From: Ruegeria sp. R14_0
Lineage (GTDB): Bacteria > Pseudomonadota > Alphaproteobacteria > Rhodobacterales > Rhodobacteraceae
DNA: 64,000 nucleotides
Direction of reading: 5' to 3'
Assembly (NCBI RefSeq): GCF_017743975.1
Contig: NZ_JAGHRC010000006.1
Location: 209,962-273,961, forward strand
Shown: piece after piece, positions 1 to 8,810 of the stretch
Layout of the letters: each line of letters begins with the position of its first letter
Numbering within the stretch: position 1 is the stretch's first letter
Made by a program: the position numbers and the translations under genes
Notes under the pieces: generated by a model
The model's database searches: none
Told to the model about the DNA's origin: nothing
What the model saw: the letters and a program-made list of their open reading frames with translations, nothing else

Positions 1-2
1 CG

Positions 3-467
3 CTCAGTCTGATCGCAATTCTGCTATTGATCGTGGTGCAAATGCTGGCCCGCTGGACCGGTGAGGTCTTTCCCGGTGCGCCTGACTATGCAGGTTACGC
101 CATGGCCGCGGCTTCTTTCCTGGCGTTTGCCAATGCGCTGAACCGGGGTAGCCACATTCGTGTTTCAATCCTGCTGAACGCGGTGCCCGATAAGGTGCGC
201 CGCATCCTTGAAATCTGGTGTTTTGCCATCGGTGCTGCCGTCATGTGGTATTTCTGTTGGTACGCCTACCGCTTTGTCTACTGGAGCTGGAAGTTCAATG
301 ATGTCAGCCAGGGTCAGGACAAAACGGCATTGTGGATTCCGCAATCGACCATGCTGATTGGTGCGGTGATTTTTGCCATCGCCCTAACGGATCATCTGAT
401 CCACGTGCTGTTCCGCGGCGATCACCGTATCGTCCGCGACCTGGCCGATCAGAGCCACGGAGAGTGA
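3..467 (+). CDS. TRAP transporter small permease (5' end outside window)
   Basis: Small membrane subunit (DctQ type) of a tripartite ATP-independent periplasmic carrier, which works with the large permease and a periplasmic solute receptor. The reading frame is open to the first base of the window, so the true start lies upstream; the TTG at 27 is inside the protein. Four hydrophobic segments are visible, including a conserved region around 'ANALNRGSHIRVSIL' that is typical of DctQ proteins. The stop is 4 bases before the large permease start, so the two are co-transcribed. The receptor gene is not in the window, and the substrate cannot be told from the permeases. Confidence 0.9.
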   Translation, partial: LSLIAILLLIVVQMLARWTGEVFPGAPDYAGYAMAAASFLAFANALNRGSHIRVSILLNAVPDKVRRILEIWCFAIGAAVMWYFCWYAYRFVYWSWKFNDVSQGQDKTALWIPQSTMLIGAVIFAIALTDHLIHVLFRGDHRIVRDLADQSHGE

Positions 468-471
468 GAGC

Positions 472-1785
472 ATGGAAAACCTGTCTGTCATTATCCTTTT
501 CCTCTTTGTTCTGTTCACCTTGCTGGGCACCGGCGTTTGGGTTGGACTGGCGCTTATGGGCGTCGCCTGGGTCGGGATGGAACTCTTCACGACGCGACCC
601 GTCGGTGACGTGATGATCACCACGATCTGGTCGGCATCGTCGTCTTGGACCTTGACCGCGCTGCCGATGTTTATCTGGATGGGCGAAATCCTGTACCGAA
701 CGCGATTATCCGAGGACATGTTCAAGGGCCTGTCCCCTTGGATGGCGCCTTTGCCCGGCGGGTTGGTGCATACGAACATCGTTGGGTGCACGGTTTTTGC
801 AGCCGTTTCCGGATCGTCGGCGGCAACGCTGACAACCGTGGGAAAGATGTCGATCCCGGAATTGCGCAAACGCAATTACCCTGAACGGATGATCATCGGC
901 ACGCTCACGGGCGCGGCCACGTTGGGTTTGATGATCCCGCCCTCGCTGACGTTGATCGTCTATGGCGTCACTATTAATGAATCGATCACCAAGCTGTTCT
1001 TTGCCGGCATCCTGCCCGGTTTGGTGCTGGCTACAATGTTCATGGGATATGTGGCGATCTACTCAAAACTCGGGAAAGACTGGAAACCGAACACCGAAAA
1101 CAAGCTGAGCTTCTCTGAAAAGATCAAGAATTCGCGGTTTCTGCTGCCCGTCATCCTGTTGATCATGGTGGTGATCGGGTCGATGTATCTGGGTTATGCC
1201 ACGGCGACTGAAGCGGCCGCTTTCGGCGTGATCGGAGGTTTGCTGCTGGCCGCAGGGCAGGGGTCATTGACTTGGAAGACCTTTACCGAAAGCCTGATGG
1301 GGGCCACGCGCACCAGCGCCATGATCGCGCTGATCCTTGCCGGGGCCGCGTTCCTGTCACTGTCGATGGGGTTCACCGGCCTGCCGCGTGGTCTGGCCGA
1401 TCTGATCGCCGGGTGGGAGCTGACGAGGTTCGAGCTGCTTATGGTTCTGTTGGTCTTTTACGTCATCCTCGGCTGTTTTCTGGACGGTATCTCGTCGGTT
1501 GTGCTGACGATGGCGGTGGTGGAACCGATGATCCGCGATGCGGGTATCGATCTGATCTGGTTTGGGATCTTTATTGTAGTCGTCGTCGAAATGGCGCAGA
1601 TCACACCGCCGATCGGGTTCAATTTGTTTGTGATGCAGGGCATGACCAACCATGAGATGAGCTATATCGCCCGTGCGGCGATCCCGATGTTCCTGATCAT
1701 GGTGCTGATGGTCTTTGTCCTGATCTGGTTCCCTGAACTCGCCACTTGGCTGCCAGAAAACCTGCGACAAAGCCCCGGCGGGTAA
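472..1785 (+). CDS. TRAP transporter large permease
   Basis: Large, ion-coupled membrane subunit (DctM type) of the TRAP carrier, 437 residues, the usual family length. It has about 12 hydrophobic segments and the signature stretches 'GSSAATLTTVGKMSIPE' near residue 110 and 'ITPPIGFNLFVMQGM' near residue 375. It starts with ATG 4 bases after the small permease stop. It moves an organic acid or related solute using a sodium gradient once the receptor delivers it. Substrate unknown from sequence. Confidence 0.93.
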   Translation: MENLSVIILFLFVLFTLLGTGVWVGLALMGVAWVGMELFTTRPVGDVMITTIWSASSSWTLTALPMFIWMGEILYRTRLSEDMFKGLSPWMAPLPGGLVHTNIVGCTVFAAVSGSSAATLTTVGKMSIPELRKRNYPERMIIGTLTGAATLGLMIPPSLTLIVYGVTINESITKLFFAGILPGLVLATMFMGYVAIYSKLGKDWKPNTENKLSFSEKIKNSRFLLPVILLIMVVIGSMYLGYATATEAAAFGVIGGLLLAAGQGSLTWKTFTESLMGATRTSAMIALILAGAAFLSLSMGFTGLPRGLADLIAGWELTRFELLMVLLVFYVILGCFLDGISSVVLTMAVVEPMIRDAGIDLIWFGIFIVVVVEMAQITPPIGFNLFVMQGMTNHEMSYIARAAIPMFLIMVLMVFVLIWFPELATWLPENLRQSPGG

Positions 1786-1791
1786 CGAAAG

Positions 1792-2715
1792 TTGAACCCG
1801 CTTCACCTGGCGGCCCGCCATGGTCCTTATGTTCTGGTCATGGGACTGGTCGCCGGGTTGTTGTTGCCCGGCTTGGCAGAGCCTATGCGCGCCTTGCTGC
1901 CTCCGCTGGTCGCGCTGTTGCTGTTTCTGACGGTCCTGCGCATTGATCCAGCGTTGTTTGTCGGTTCTTTGATGGACCTGCGACAAGTGACAAAGACCGC
2001 GGCAGTCTTTCAACTTGCTATTCCGTTGACGCTCGTCGCGATTGGAGTGGTCGGCGGTTGGACGGGCTCACCGGTTTTTCTGTCTTTGCTCATCATGGCG
2101 TCGGCCCCGTCGATTGCAGGCAGCGCAAATATGTGTCTGATGATGGGGCAACCGGCGGAGTTTGCATTGCGCTTGATGGTGATCGGAACCGCCGTTTTAC
2201 CTTTGACCGTTTTTCCCGTTTTCCTGCTGATGCCCGAACTGGGGGATATTCGATCCGTGTTAATGGCGGTGCTTCGATTGTTCCTAACCATCGCCGTATC
2301 GACCATAGCGGCAGTTCTGGTGCGACGGACCTTTCTCCGGTCTCCGTCAGAAACGGCTCTGAAGAACCTGGAAGGCCTGGCGACGATTACTTTTGCGGTT
2401 TTTGTGATCGGCCTCATGCCCACATTGGCGGCAACGGCGTTGGCCAATCCGGCCATCGCACTGTTTTGGGTGATTTTTGCCTGTCTGATAAATTTCGGAG
2501 CGCAATTGGCTGCCTTCTTTCTGGCACGCAAACGAATGGCGGCAGACAGAGTCACGGCCGTTTCGGTGATCGCAGGAAATCGAAATGTTGCGATCTTTTT
2601 ACTGGCATTGCCACCCGAGATCACAGCGCCTGTTTTGGTATTCATCAGTGCATATCAGATACCGATGTACCTGACGCCATTGGTCATGCGCCGTTTGCAC
2701 CAGGGGCGGCTGTAG
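1792..2715 (+). CDS. BASS-like integral membrane protein
   Basis: A 307-residue protein with about ten hydrophobic segments and no soluble domain. The pattern of helices and the segment 'SAPSIAGSANMCLMMGQPAEFALRLMV' resemble the bile acid:sodium symporter (BASS/ACR3-like) fold. That points to secondary transport of an organic anion, but the assignment is by general resemblance only. The start is TTG at 1792, 6 bases after the TRAP large permease stop, so it is probably the last gene of that operon. An internal ATG at 1840 would remove the first helix part and is less likely. Confidence 0.6.
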   Translation: MNPLHLAARHGPYVLVMGLVAGLLLPGLAEPMRALLPPLVALLLFLTVLRIDPALFVGSLMDLRQVTKTAAVFQLAIPLTLVAIGVVGGWTGSPVFLSLLIMASAPSIAGSANMCLMMGQPAEFALRLMVIGTAVLPLTVFPVFLLMPELGDIRSVLMAVLRLFLTIAVSTIAAVLVRRTFLRSPSETALKNLEGLATITFAVFVIGLMPTLAATALANPAIALFWVIFACLINFGAQLAAFFLARKRMAADRVTAVSVIAGNRNVAIFLLALPPEITAPVLVFISAYQIPMYLTPLVMRRLHQGRL

Positions 2716-2812
2716 GACGCCAAGGACGTTCAGACGGGTAGCCATTTGCATATCATGAAAATCTGCACAACTTGGGCAGGGGAAGTGCGCAATCACCCGC
2801 GATCCTGCGGGT

Positions 2813-4252
2813 ATGAAGAAACCTGCTACAGAAACTCTGGCCTGGATGGCGATGGCTTTGGCATCAGTGATCCTTGCCGCCCAACCTTTGCAGTGGCTTG
2901 TCCAAAGCTGGGTTAGTCCAGCTTACGGGTCATACGGATACCTCTATGTTCTGTTGATCCTCGGTCTGGCCTGCGTCAGCTTGCTCAGCGGTCCCGCAAC
3001 CGGAAAAGGCGCTAACGCCCCGGTACTGGCTCTACTCTTCAGCGCAGCCCTGATCCGGTTGTTGGGGCAGGTGCTGGCGATCAATATCCTTAGCGCACTG
3101 GCCATTGCCGTGGACGTCTTTGCGTTGGTGCGGCTCCTGCGCCTGAATCAACGACCGTTTGCCCTGTCGCCGTTTTGGATGGCCGTCCTGTTTCTGTTTG
3201 CGCTGCCGACCGAAGTAATCTTGCAGCGGACTTTAGGATTTCCGTTGCAGATGGTGTCGGCAGACATCTCGTGCCAGATGCTAAGTCTTCTGTTTCCAAA
3301 CGTGGCCTGTGAAGGCGTGCGAATTACTTTGGAAAGTCAGGATATCCTGGTGGATCTGCCGTGTTCCGGGGCGTCGGGCCTGTTGCTGTCGATGGCTTTT
3401 GTCGTGACCCAGAACGCGATCATGCGCCCTCGTGTGGTGACCGCTGTTCTGGGCATAGCGGTTATGGCTGGTTGCGCTGTCATTGGAAACAGCCTGCGCA
3501 TTTCATTTCTGGCGATTGGTTTGGTCAATCAGTTGGATGTTATGGCAGAGCCTTGGCATTCGCTGATTGGCCTGATGTCTCTGGGTTTTACCGTACTGCC
3601 GTCTGCGTTGTTTTACCGCCCGGAGAGCGCCAGTGTACGCGGTTCACAGCGCTCTGCGCCTGTCCGCCTGTCATTGCCTGTCGCTGCGATCTGTCTGCTG
3701 GCCAGTTTCACAATCGTTTCGCTGAAACCCGAACCTGTAGATGTCTCCGGTATGGTTCAAGTTCCGGCAATGCCAAGGCAGATTCATGGATTCAAAGCGC
3801 AGAGCGTACCGCTGACGCCGTTGGAGGCCACGTATTTCGAAACCTATGGTGGGCAGGCGCAAAAGGTCCAATTCGGTCCGCTTGGATTGAATGTGGTCAG
3901 CACGCGGGCGCCACTGAGGCATCTGCACGCGCCAGAAATCTGCCTGCGCGGATTGGGCTTCAAAGTTCGCTTTCTTGGCACCCGCTACGACCGCGCCCCC
4001 ACCGCCTATTATCAAGCTGTCGGCCCAGACGGCGATCGTTGGCGCGTCGCGGTCAGCTACGTGTCAGAGGGCGGGCAAATCACCCCCAGCGTAGGCGAGG
4101 CGATCTGGCACTGGATGGCCGGTTCAGGCGGCACCTGGAGCAGCGTTCAAAGGATCACTCCCTGGCATCTGGACCCACAGATGGATGCTGCGCTGGGCGC
4201 TGCAGCTTTGGCTTCTCTTGACATTCAACTCATAGAAGGAACGGACAAATGA
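2813..4252 (+). CDS. exosortase with C-terminal EpsI-like domain
   Basis: Membrane transpeptidase-like enzyme expected to cut a PEP-CTERM-type tail from secreted proteins at the outer face of the inner membrane. 479 residues. The first 270 carry about eight transmembrane helices and the exosortase catalytic set: Cys184 in 'DLPCSGASG', Arg229 in 'GNSLRISFL' and His249 in 'EPWHSLIG'. From about residue 310 a periplasmic EpsI-like (DUF3485-type) domain follows, with 'LHAPEICLRGLGF' near residue 365. The stop overlaps the next start by 4 bases (ATGA), so it is translationally coupled to the VIT/vWA protein, its likely substrate. No polysaccharide genes lie nearby, unlike large exosortase loci. 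The exact exosortase subfamily is not certain. Confidence 0.87.
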   Translation: MKKPATETLAWMAMALASVILAAQPLQWLVQSWVSPAYGSYGYLYVLLILGLACVSLLSGPATGKGANAPVLALLFSAALIRLLGQVLAINILSALAIAVDVFALVRLLRLNQRPFALSPFWMAVLFLFALPTEVILQRTLGFPLQMVSADISCQMLSLLFPNVACEGVRITLESQDILVDLPCSGASGLLLSMAFVVTQNAIMRPRVVTAVLGIAVMAGCAVIGNSLRISFLAIGLVNQLDVMAEPWHSLIGLMSLGFTVLPSALFYRPESASVRGSQRSAPVRLSLPVAAICLLASFTIVSLKPEPVDVSGMVQVPAMPRQIHGFKAQSVPLTPLEATYFETYGGQAQKVQFGPLGLNVVSTRAPLRHLHAPEICLRGLGFKVRFLGTRYDRAPTAYYQAVGPDGDRWRVAVSYVSEGGQITPSVGEAIWHWMAGSGGTWSSVQRITPWHLDPQMDAALGAAALASLDIQLIEGTDK

Positions 4253-6345
4253 TACGATTTTTTGCTTGCGTGACGGTTTTTGCGCTGTCCGGGATTTGGA
4301 CTCATGGCGCATCTGCCCAAACAGATGATGATATAGCGGGACGCGTTGTCGGCTTGACTGCCGCAGGGCCGGTGGACATGCCGCTGCTGAAATCGGACCT
4401 CAAGGTCGATATTCAAGGGGATATGGCGACGGTTCAGGTGCGGCAGGTGTTTGCCAACCCCTCGGACTTGCCCATGTCGGCAGAGTACCTGTTTCCGCTC
4501 AATCAAAACGCGGCGGTCTATGCGATGGAGATGCAGGTTGGTGATGAGGTGGTCGCAGCCCAGATCCAGCGCAAAGCCGAGGCTGAGCAGACTTTTGAGG
4601 ACGCCGAGCAGGAGGGCAAAGCAGCAGCCCTGCTGACACAACACCGTCCGAACATGTTCACTCAGAACATTGCCAACCTGATGCCAGGGCAGCCGATTTC
4701 GGTCACGCTCAGCTATGTGCAGGCCGTTCCCAAAGTTGACGGCGCGTATGAGCTGGTTTTGCCCCTTGTCGTGGGTCCGCGCTATCAAGGAGTTGTACCT
4801 CAGCCCGATGACCCCGGCGATCCTTTTCTGGTTGAGTTTTCCACTGATGACACGCGGCCCAAGACGACGCAGTCAGGCGGCTGGCTGGTATCTGACCTTC
4901 CCACGTATCCGCCTGTTTCCGGCCTGGCGATTCCGGACATGATCGATCCTGAACGGGTTTCGCTTGATCTGTCACTCGCGGCCGCAGTTCCGATTTCCAG
5001 TTTCACGAGTGCAACGCACGAACTGAACGTTACTGAAAGCGATGATGGGGTTTCGGCCGACTTTTTGGATGGCCGCGAGATCGACAACCGGGACGTCATT
5101 CTGCGCTATGAGCTTGGGGCAGAAGACACAACCGCCGGTATCCTTTCGCACTATGACGAACGGGGCGGGTTTGTGTCCTTGATGATCGAACCGCCGGAAC
5201 TGCCCGAAGCGGATCAGATTGCAGCCCGTGAGCTTGTCTTTGTCCTCGATACGTCCGGGTCCATGAGCGGTGCTCCTTTGAATGCAAGCAAACGGTTCAT
5301 GAAGGCCGCGCTGCAAGGCCTCCGCCCCGAGGACTACTTTCGCGTTATTCGGTTCTCTTCCTCAGCGTCCGAGTTTGCGACCGAAGCAGTGCTTGCAACG
5401 CGTCAAAACATTGCCGCCGGTCAACGTTTTGTGCGCAGCCTCAGCGCCAGTGGTGGGACCGAGATTGACAATGCCATGCGCTACGCCTTTGAGACCCGTC
5501 AACCTGCCGACACGCTGCGGATCGTTGTGTTCCTGAGCGATGGCTATATCGGCAACGAGGCAGGTGTCCTGCACAGAATCCGCCGACAAATCGGCGACGC
5601 GCGTATTTATGCCTTTGGGGTCGGCACGTCCGTCAACCGCTATCTTCTTGATGCTATGGCGGACGAGGGACGCGGGTTTGCACGCTATGTCGATCCCACC
5701 GAAGATGCTTCGGACGTGGCAGAAACGCTGGCGCGGGATCTGAAGTCGCCGGTCCTGACGGACATCGCAATCGACTGGGGCGGTTTAAAGGTCACCGATG
5801 TTGTGCCTCAGCGTATACCCGATCTTTTTGATGGCGGCTCGGTTCGGGTTCTGGCCCGCTATGAAGGCGGGGGTTCAGCAGATGTTCAGGTCAATGGGAT
5901 GGTTCAGGGGCGCAATGCCAGCATGCCCTTGAAGGTGGACCTGCCAACAGAACCCACCGAGGCGAGCGCCGCGTCGCGTGGTGCTGCGATCCCGCTGACA
6001 TGGGCGCGCAACAAGATCGCGGATCTGGACCGGGCCATCGCGGTTCAGGATGGTGATGAACAGCATTTGGAAGAACGCATCGCGGAATTGGGTCTGCTGT
6101 TCAATCTGCAGACGCGCTACACCTCATTCGTGGCGGTTTCCAAAGCGGTTGTGAACGATAGCGGTATTCCGGCATCGAAGACCGCAGTGCCATTGCCGCA
6201 GGTGGCCGGTGTCAGCGCGCACGCTTATCCAAACACCGGGTTTAGCGGATCATCTGCGCCTGAGCCTCAGACCATTTTCGGGATCATCACCCTGATGGCC
6301 TTGGGTGCCTTGCGCCTTTCCCGCACACGGAGGAAAGCAGTATGA
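4249..6345 (+). CDS. VIT and vWA domain surface protein with PEP-CTERM-like sorting tail
   Basis: A 698-residue secreted protein. Order: signal peptide (residues 1-23, cleavage near 'GASAQ'), VIT domain (about 25-150), and von Willebrand A domain (about 325-500) with the MIDAS motif 'DTSGSMSG' starting at Asp334. It ends in a tail with 'APEPQT', a hydrophobic stretch of about 18 residues and the basic end 'RLSRTRRKAV'. The tail has the three parts of an exosortase target signal. The architecture matches the target protein of the proteobacterial dedicated sortase systems, but here the tail and the neighbouring enzyme are of exosortase type. It probably sits at the cell surface and binds a ligand through the metal site. 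Function otherwise unknown. Confidence 0.88.
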   Translation: MIRFFACVTVFALSGIWTHGASAQTDDDIAGRVVGLTAAGPVDMPLLKSDLKVDIQGDMATVQVRQVFANPSDLPMSAEYLFPLNQNAAVYAMEMQVGDEVVAAQIQRKAEAEQTFEDAEQEGKAAALLTQHRPNMFTQNIANLMPGQPISVTLSYVQAVPKVDGAYELVLPLVVGPRYQGVVPQPDDPGDPFLVEFSTDDTRPKTTQSGGWLVSDLPTYPPVSGLAIPDMIDPERVSLDLSLAAAVPISSFTSATHELNVTESDDGVSADFLDGREIDNRDVILRYELGAEDTTAGILSHYDERGGFVSLMIEPPELPEADQIAARELVFVLDTSGSMSGAPLNASKRFMKAALQGLRPEDYFRVIRFSSSASEFATEAVLATRQNIAAGQRFVRSLSASGGTEIDNAMRYAFETRQPADTLRIVVFLSDGYIGNEAGVLHRIRRQIGDARIYAFGVGTSVNRYLLDAMADEGRGFARYVDPTEDASDVAETLARDLKSPVLTDIAIDWGGLKVTDVVPQRIPDLFDGGSVRVLARYEGGGSADVQVNGMVQGRNASMPLKVDLPTEPTEASAASRGAAIPLTWARNKIADLDRAIAVQDGDEQHLEERIAELGLLFNLQTRYTSFVAVSKAVVNDSGIPASKTAVPLPQVAGVSAHAYPNTGFSGSSAPEPQTIFGIITLMALGALRLSRTRRKAV

Positions 6346-6507
6346 CTTTTGTCCCATACAAACTGCGCACAGACGCCTGGTGGCTGGATGGCGATATCAC
6401 ATGGCGGGTACCGCAATACCACGGTAGGGCGAACCCTCCACTTGACCGTTCCAGCGGCAGTGTGATCTGTGATCGAAACACGCATACAAAATCGACGACT
6501 GAACACG

Positions 6508-7194
6508 ATGGTAAACCAAATCCTGATTGCAGATGACGATGCCCGCATTCGCGATGTCGTTCGCTTTGCGCTTGAGGATTCCGGTTTTACGACAGTCGAA
6601 GCGGCAACTGGTCTTGAAGCGCTCGCCCGGCATGGCGAAGCTCCGGCCGACCTGATTGTTCTGGACATCGGAATGCCAGACATGGACGGGTTAGAGACCT
6701 GCCGGGAAATCCGCCGGACCTCGGACGTCCCAATCTTGTTTCTGACCGCGCGGGATGAAGAGATTGATCGCATTCTGGGTTTTCAGCTTGGGGGTGACGA
6801 CTACGTCACCAAGCCGTTTAGTCCGCGCGAACTGGTGCTGCGCATTCGAGCGATCCTTGCCCGCTCGGCCGCTTCTGCACAGACTGAAAGGGCCATTGTG
6901 GTCCATGATCTGCGGCTGGATGAAACCGCCCACCGCTGCAGCCTGGCCGACGTTGAGCTTCAGTTGACCGGGATCGAGTTTTCGGTCCTTGCGACACTTG
7001 CAAAATCACCAGACCGCGTGTTTTCGAGGTCTCAGCTGATCGAACAGGTCTACGGGCAGAACACCTATCTTTCGGGCCGAACGGTAGACAGTCACATCCG
7101 GAACATCCGCCAAAAGGCGCGGGTGGCCGGATACCCGGATCTGATCCAGACGGTGCATGGTGTTGGGGTCAAGCTGGGTGAATGCCGGTGTTGA
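6508..7194 (+). CDS. OmpR-family response regulator
   Basis: Cytoplasmic DNA-binding regulator, 228 residues. The receiver domain (1-120) has the acidic pocket 'ADDD', phospho-acceptor Asp53 in 'LIVLDIGMPDMDG' and the conserved Lys in 'DDYVTKPFSP'. The winged-helix DNA-binding domain (about 130-228) ends with 'GRTVDSHIRNIRQKAR'. I chose ATG 6508, because it starts directly with a receiver strand; the frame is open further upstream (ATG 6469) but that stretch has no family resemblance. It overlaps the kinase start by 13 bases. A 162-base gap separates it from the VIT/vWA gene, so it could have its own promoter. Likely controls the surface protein module. Confidence 0.92.
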   Translation: MVNQILIADDDARIRDVVRFALEDSGFTTVEAATGLEALARHGEAPADLIVLDIGMPDMDGLETCREIRRTSDVPILFLTARDEEIDRILGFQLGGDDYVTKPFSPRELVLRIRAILARSAASAQTERAIVVHDLRLDETAHRCSLADVELQLTGIEFSVLATLAKSPDRVFSRSQLIEQVYGQNTYLSGRTVDSHIRNIRQKARVAGYPDLIQTVHGVGVKLGECRC

Positions 7195-8765
7195 AGGTCA
7201 CCCAGAAATGGCGGCCGTCGCTGGCGCTTGTGATCTCTTTGGTATGCTGCGCTCTGGTCGCTCTGCCGGTCCTTGGTGTTCTGGGTGCAAGATTGTCCAG
7301 CAACCAGTTCGTCCGCGAAACAGAACGAAGTTTGCTGGCGCAGGCCGCGATCTTTGCGGAACTCTATGCGGCGGCTTTTGCCCAACAGCAGTCGTCACCG
7401 GAAATTGGGTACCAACTGACCCCTGATCAAATTGAGCGACTTGCGCAGGATTTTCATCCCGTTCCACCCAGTCTGGACTTGTTCAGAGGTTGGGTTGCAC
7501 CCCCGCGTCCCGATCCCGTCGAAACGGGCTCAGACCTTGGTTTGCCCTATGACGCTATTGCAGGCGATCTGTCCCGCTTGGCAGCGTCGGCCAGAAAAAC
7601 GACGCTGTCGGGATACTTGTTTCTGGACCACTCCGGCCAGATCGTTGCCAGCAGCGGAGAGGTCACAGGATCGCTGGGCGATGTCCCCGAAGTGACAAAG
7701 GCGTTGCAGGGTGAGACTGTCACACTGCTGCGTTATCGCGATGATCAGACCAACCGGCATCTTTTGAACTCGATCAGTCGGGACACGTCTTATCGTGTGT
7801 TCGTTGCGCACCCCGTCATCGTCGACGACCGCGTTATCGGAGCGGTATACCTTTCGCGCACACCCATGGACCTGCGGAAATTCTTGTTTCAAGAGCGTTA
7901 TACGCTGGGCTTAGTGGCCGCGTTCATGGCGCTATCTGCGGCATTGGTCGGCTATTTGATGTGGCGATTGATTTCCAAGCCCATCCGCGATCTCAGCGCG
8001 CAAAGCCGGGATGTGGCAACCGGGCTGAAACCGGTGCCCGATCCGGTTCGTCACTATGGCGTGCGCGAGCTTGCCGATCTGGGGAACAACGTTGTGTCAA
8101 TGGCATCGACCCTGTCGGACCGATCCGCGGCGATTGAAACTTACACGAACCACGTCACGCATGAATTAAAGTCTCCGGTCACGGCTATTCTGGGCGCGGC
8201 GGAATTGCTGGCCGACGCAGGCGGCGACACGTCGGGGGATCGGCACAAGAAGCTGGTCAGTAATATTCAGGAAGAAAGCCTGCGCATGAACGCGCTGCTG
8301 GAACGGTTGCGTGAACTGGCGCGCGCGTCGGCGCAGACCGGCCCGGCGCAATCAACGCTTGCAGACAGTGTAACGGTTGCAGCCGGTGCGTTTAGTGATT
8401 TGACTGTCAATTTGCATTCAGCGGCGCAGGTAACGATGCCGCTGTCGCCCGATCAAAGCCAGATCGTGCTGCACCATCTGTTGCAGAACGCGCAGCAGCA
8501 CTCTGCCACGCAAATCGACATCAGCTACGATCCCGCATCTGACAGTCTGACCGTTCAGGACAATGGCACCGGGATTTCTGCTCGGAACCATGACAGGATT
8601 ATCCAGCCGTTCTTTACCACGCGACGCGATGCGGGGGGCACCGGCATGGGGCTGGCCATAGTTGCGGCAGTGCTGGATCAGGTGGGCGCCACCATACGCG
8701 CGGAACCGGTTGAAAGCGGGGCTTTTTTCCGGTTGTCTTTTGGTTCGTCGGGCAGCTCGTCCTGA
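7182..8765 (+). CDS. sensor histidine kinase
   Basis: Membrane sensor kinase, 527 residues, partner of the preceding regulator (13-base overlap). It has a first transmembrane helix (about 14-34), a periplasmic sensing region (35-240) with a PDC/Cache-like stretch 'GYLFLDHSGQIVASSG', a second helix (about 245-263), HAMP, then HisKA with His327 in 'VTHELKSPVTAILG'. The ATPase domain shows the N box 'LLQNAQQHS', G1 'VQDNGTGI' and G2 'GGTGMGLAIV'. The operon context makes it the sensor for the exosortase module. The signal is unknown. Confidence 0.92.
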   Translation: MPVLKVTQKWRPSLALVISLVCCALVALPVLGVLGARLSSNQFVRETERSLLAQAAIFAELYAAAFAQQQSSPEIGYQLTPDQIERLAQDFHPVPPSLDLFRGWVAPPRPDPVETGSDLGLPYDAIAGDLSRLAASARKTTLSGYLFLDHSGQIVASSGEVTGSLGDVPEVTKALQGETVTLLRYRDDQTNRHLLNSISRDTSYRVFVAHPVIVDDRVIGAVYLSRTPMDLRKFLFQERYTLGLVAAFMALSAALVGYLMWRLISKPIRDLSAQSRDVATGLKPVPDPVRHYGVRELADLGNNVVSMASTLSDRSAAIETYTNHVTHELKSPVTAILGAAELLADAGGDTSGDRHKKLVSNIQEESLRMNALLERLRELARASAQTGPAQSTLADSVTVAAGAFSDLTVNLHSAAQVTMPLSPDQSQIVLHHLLQNAQQHSATQIDISYDPASDSLTVQDNGTGISARNHDRIIQPFFTTRRDAGGTGMGLAIVAAVLDQVGATIRAEPVESGAFFRLSFGSSGSSS

Positions 8766-8768
8766 CGA

Positions 8769-8802
8769 AAAAGGCCGGGCGCGGCGAAGTATGCCGCGCC
8801 CG
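8769..8802 (-). terminator. intrinsic terminator after acnB
   Basis: A perfect 9-base-pair stem (arms 8778-8786 and 8794-8802, GGGCGCGGC with its complement) and a 7-base loop. On the minus strand it is followed by GGCC and five T (8769-8773). It lies 8 bases after the acnB stop and 12 bases after the converging kinase stop, so it probably ends acnB transcription and may slow transcription from the other side. Confidence 0.85.
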
Positions 8803-8810
8803 AAATGATC

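Noticed and set aside
6342..6536. A 64-codon frame overlapping the VIT/vWA stop by ATGA
   Set aside because: It runs through the regulator start in another frame and its sequence has no domain or ribosome site of note.
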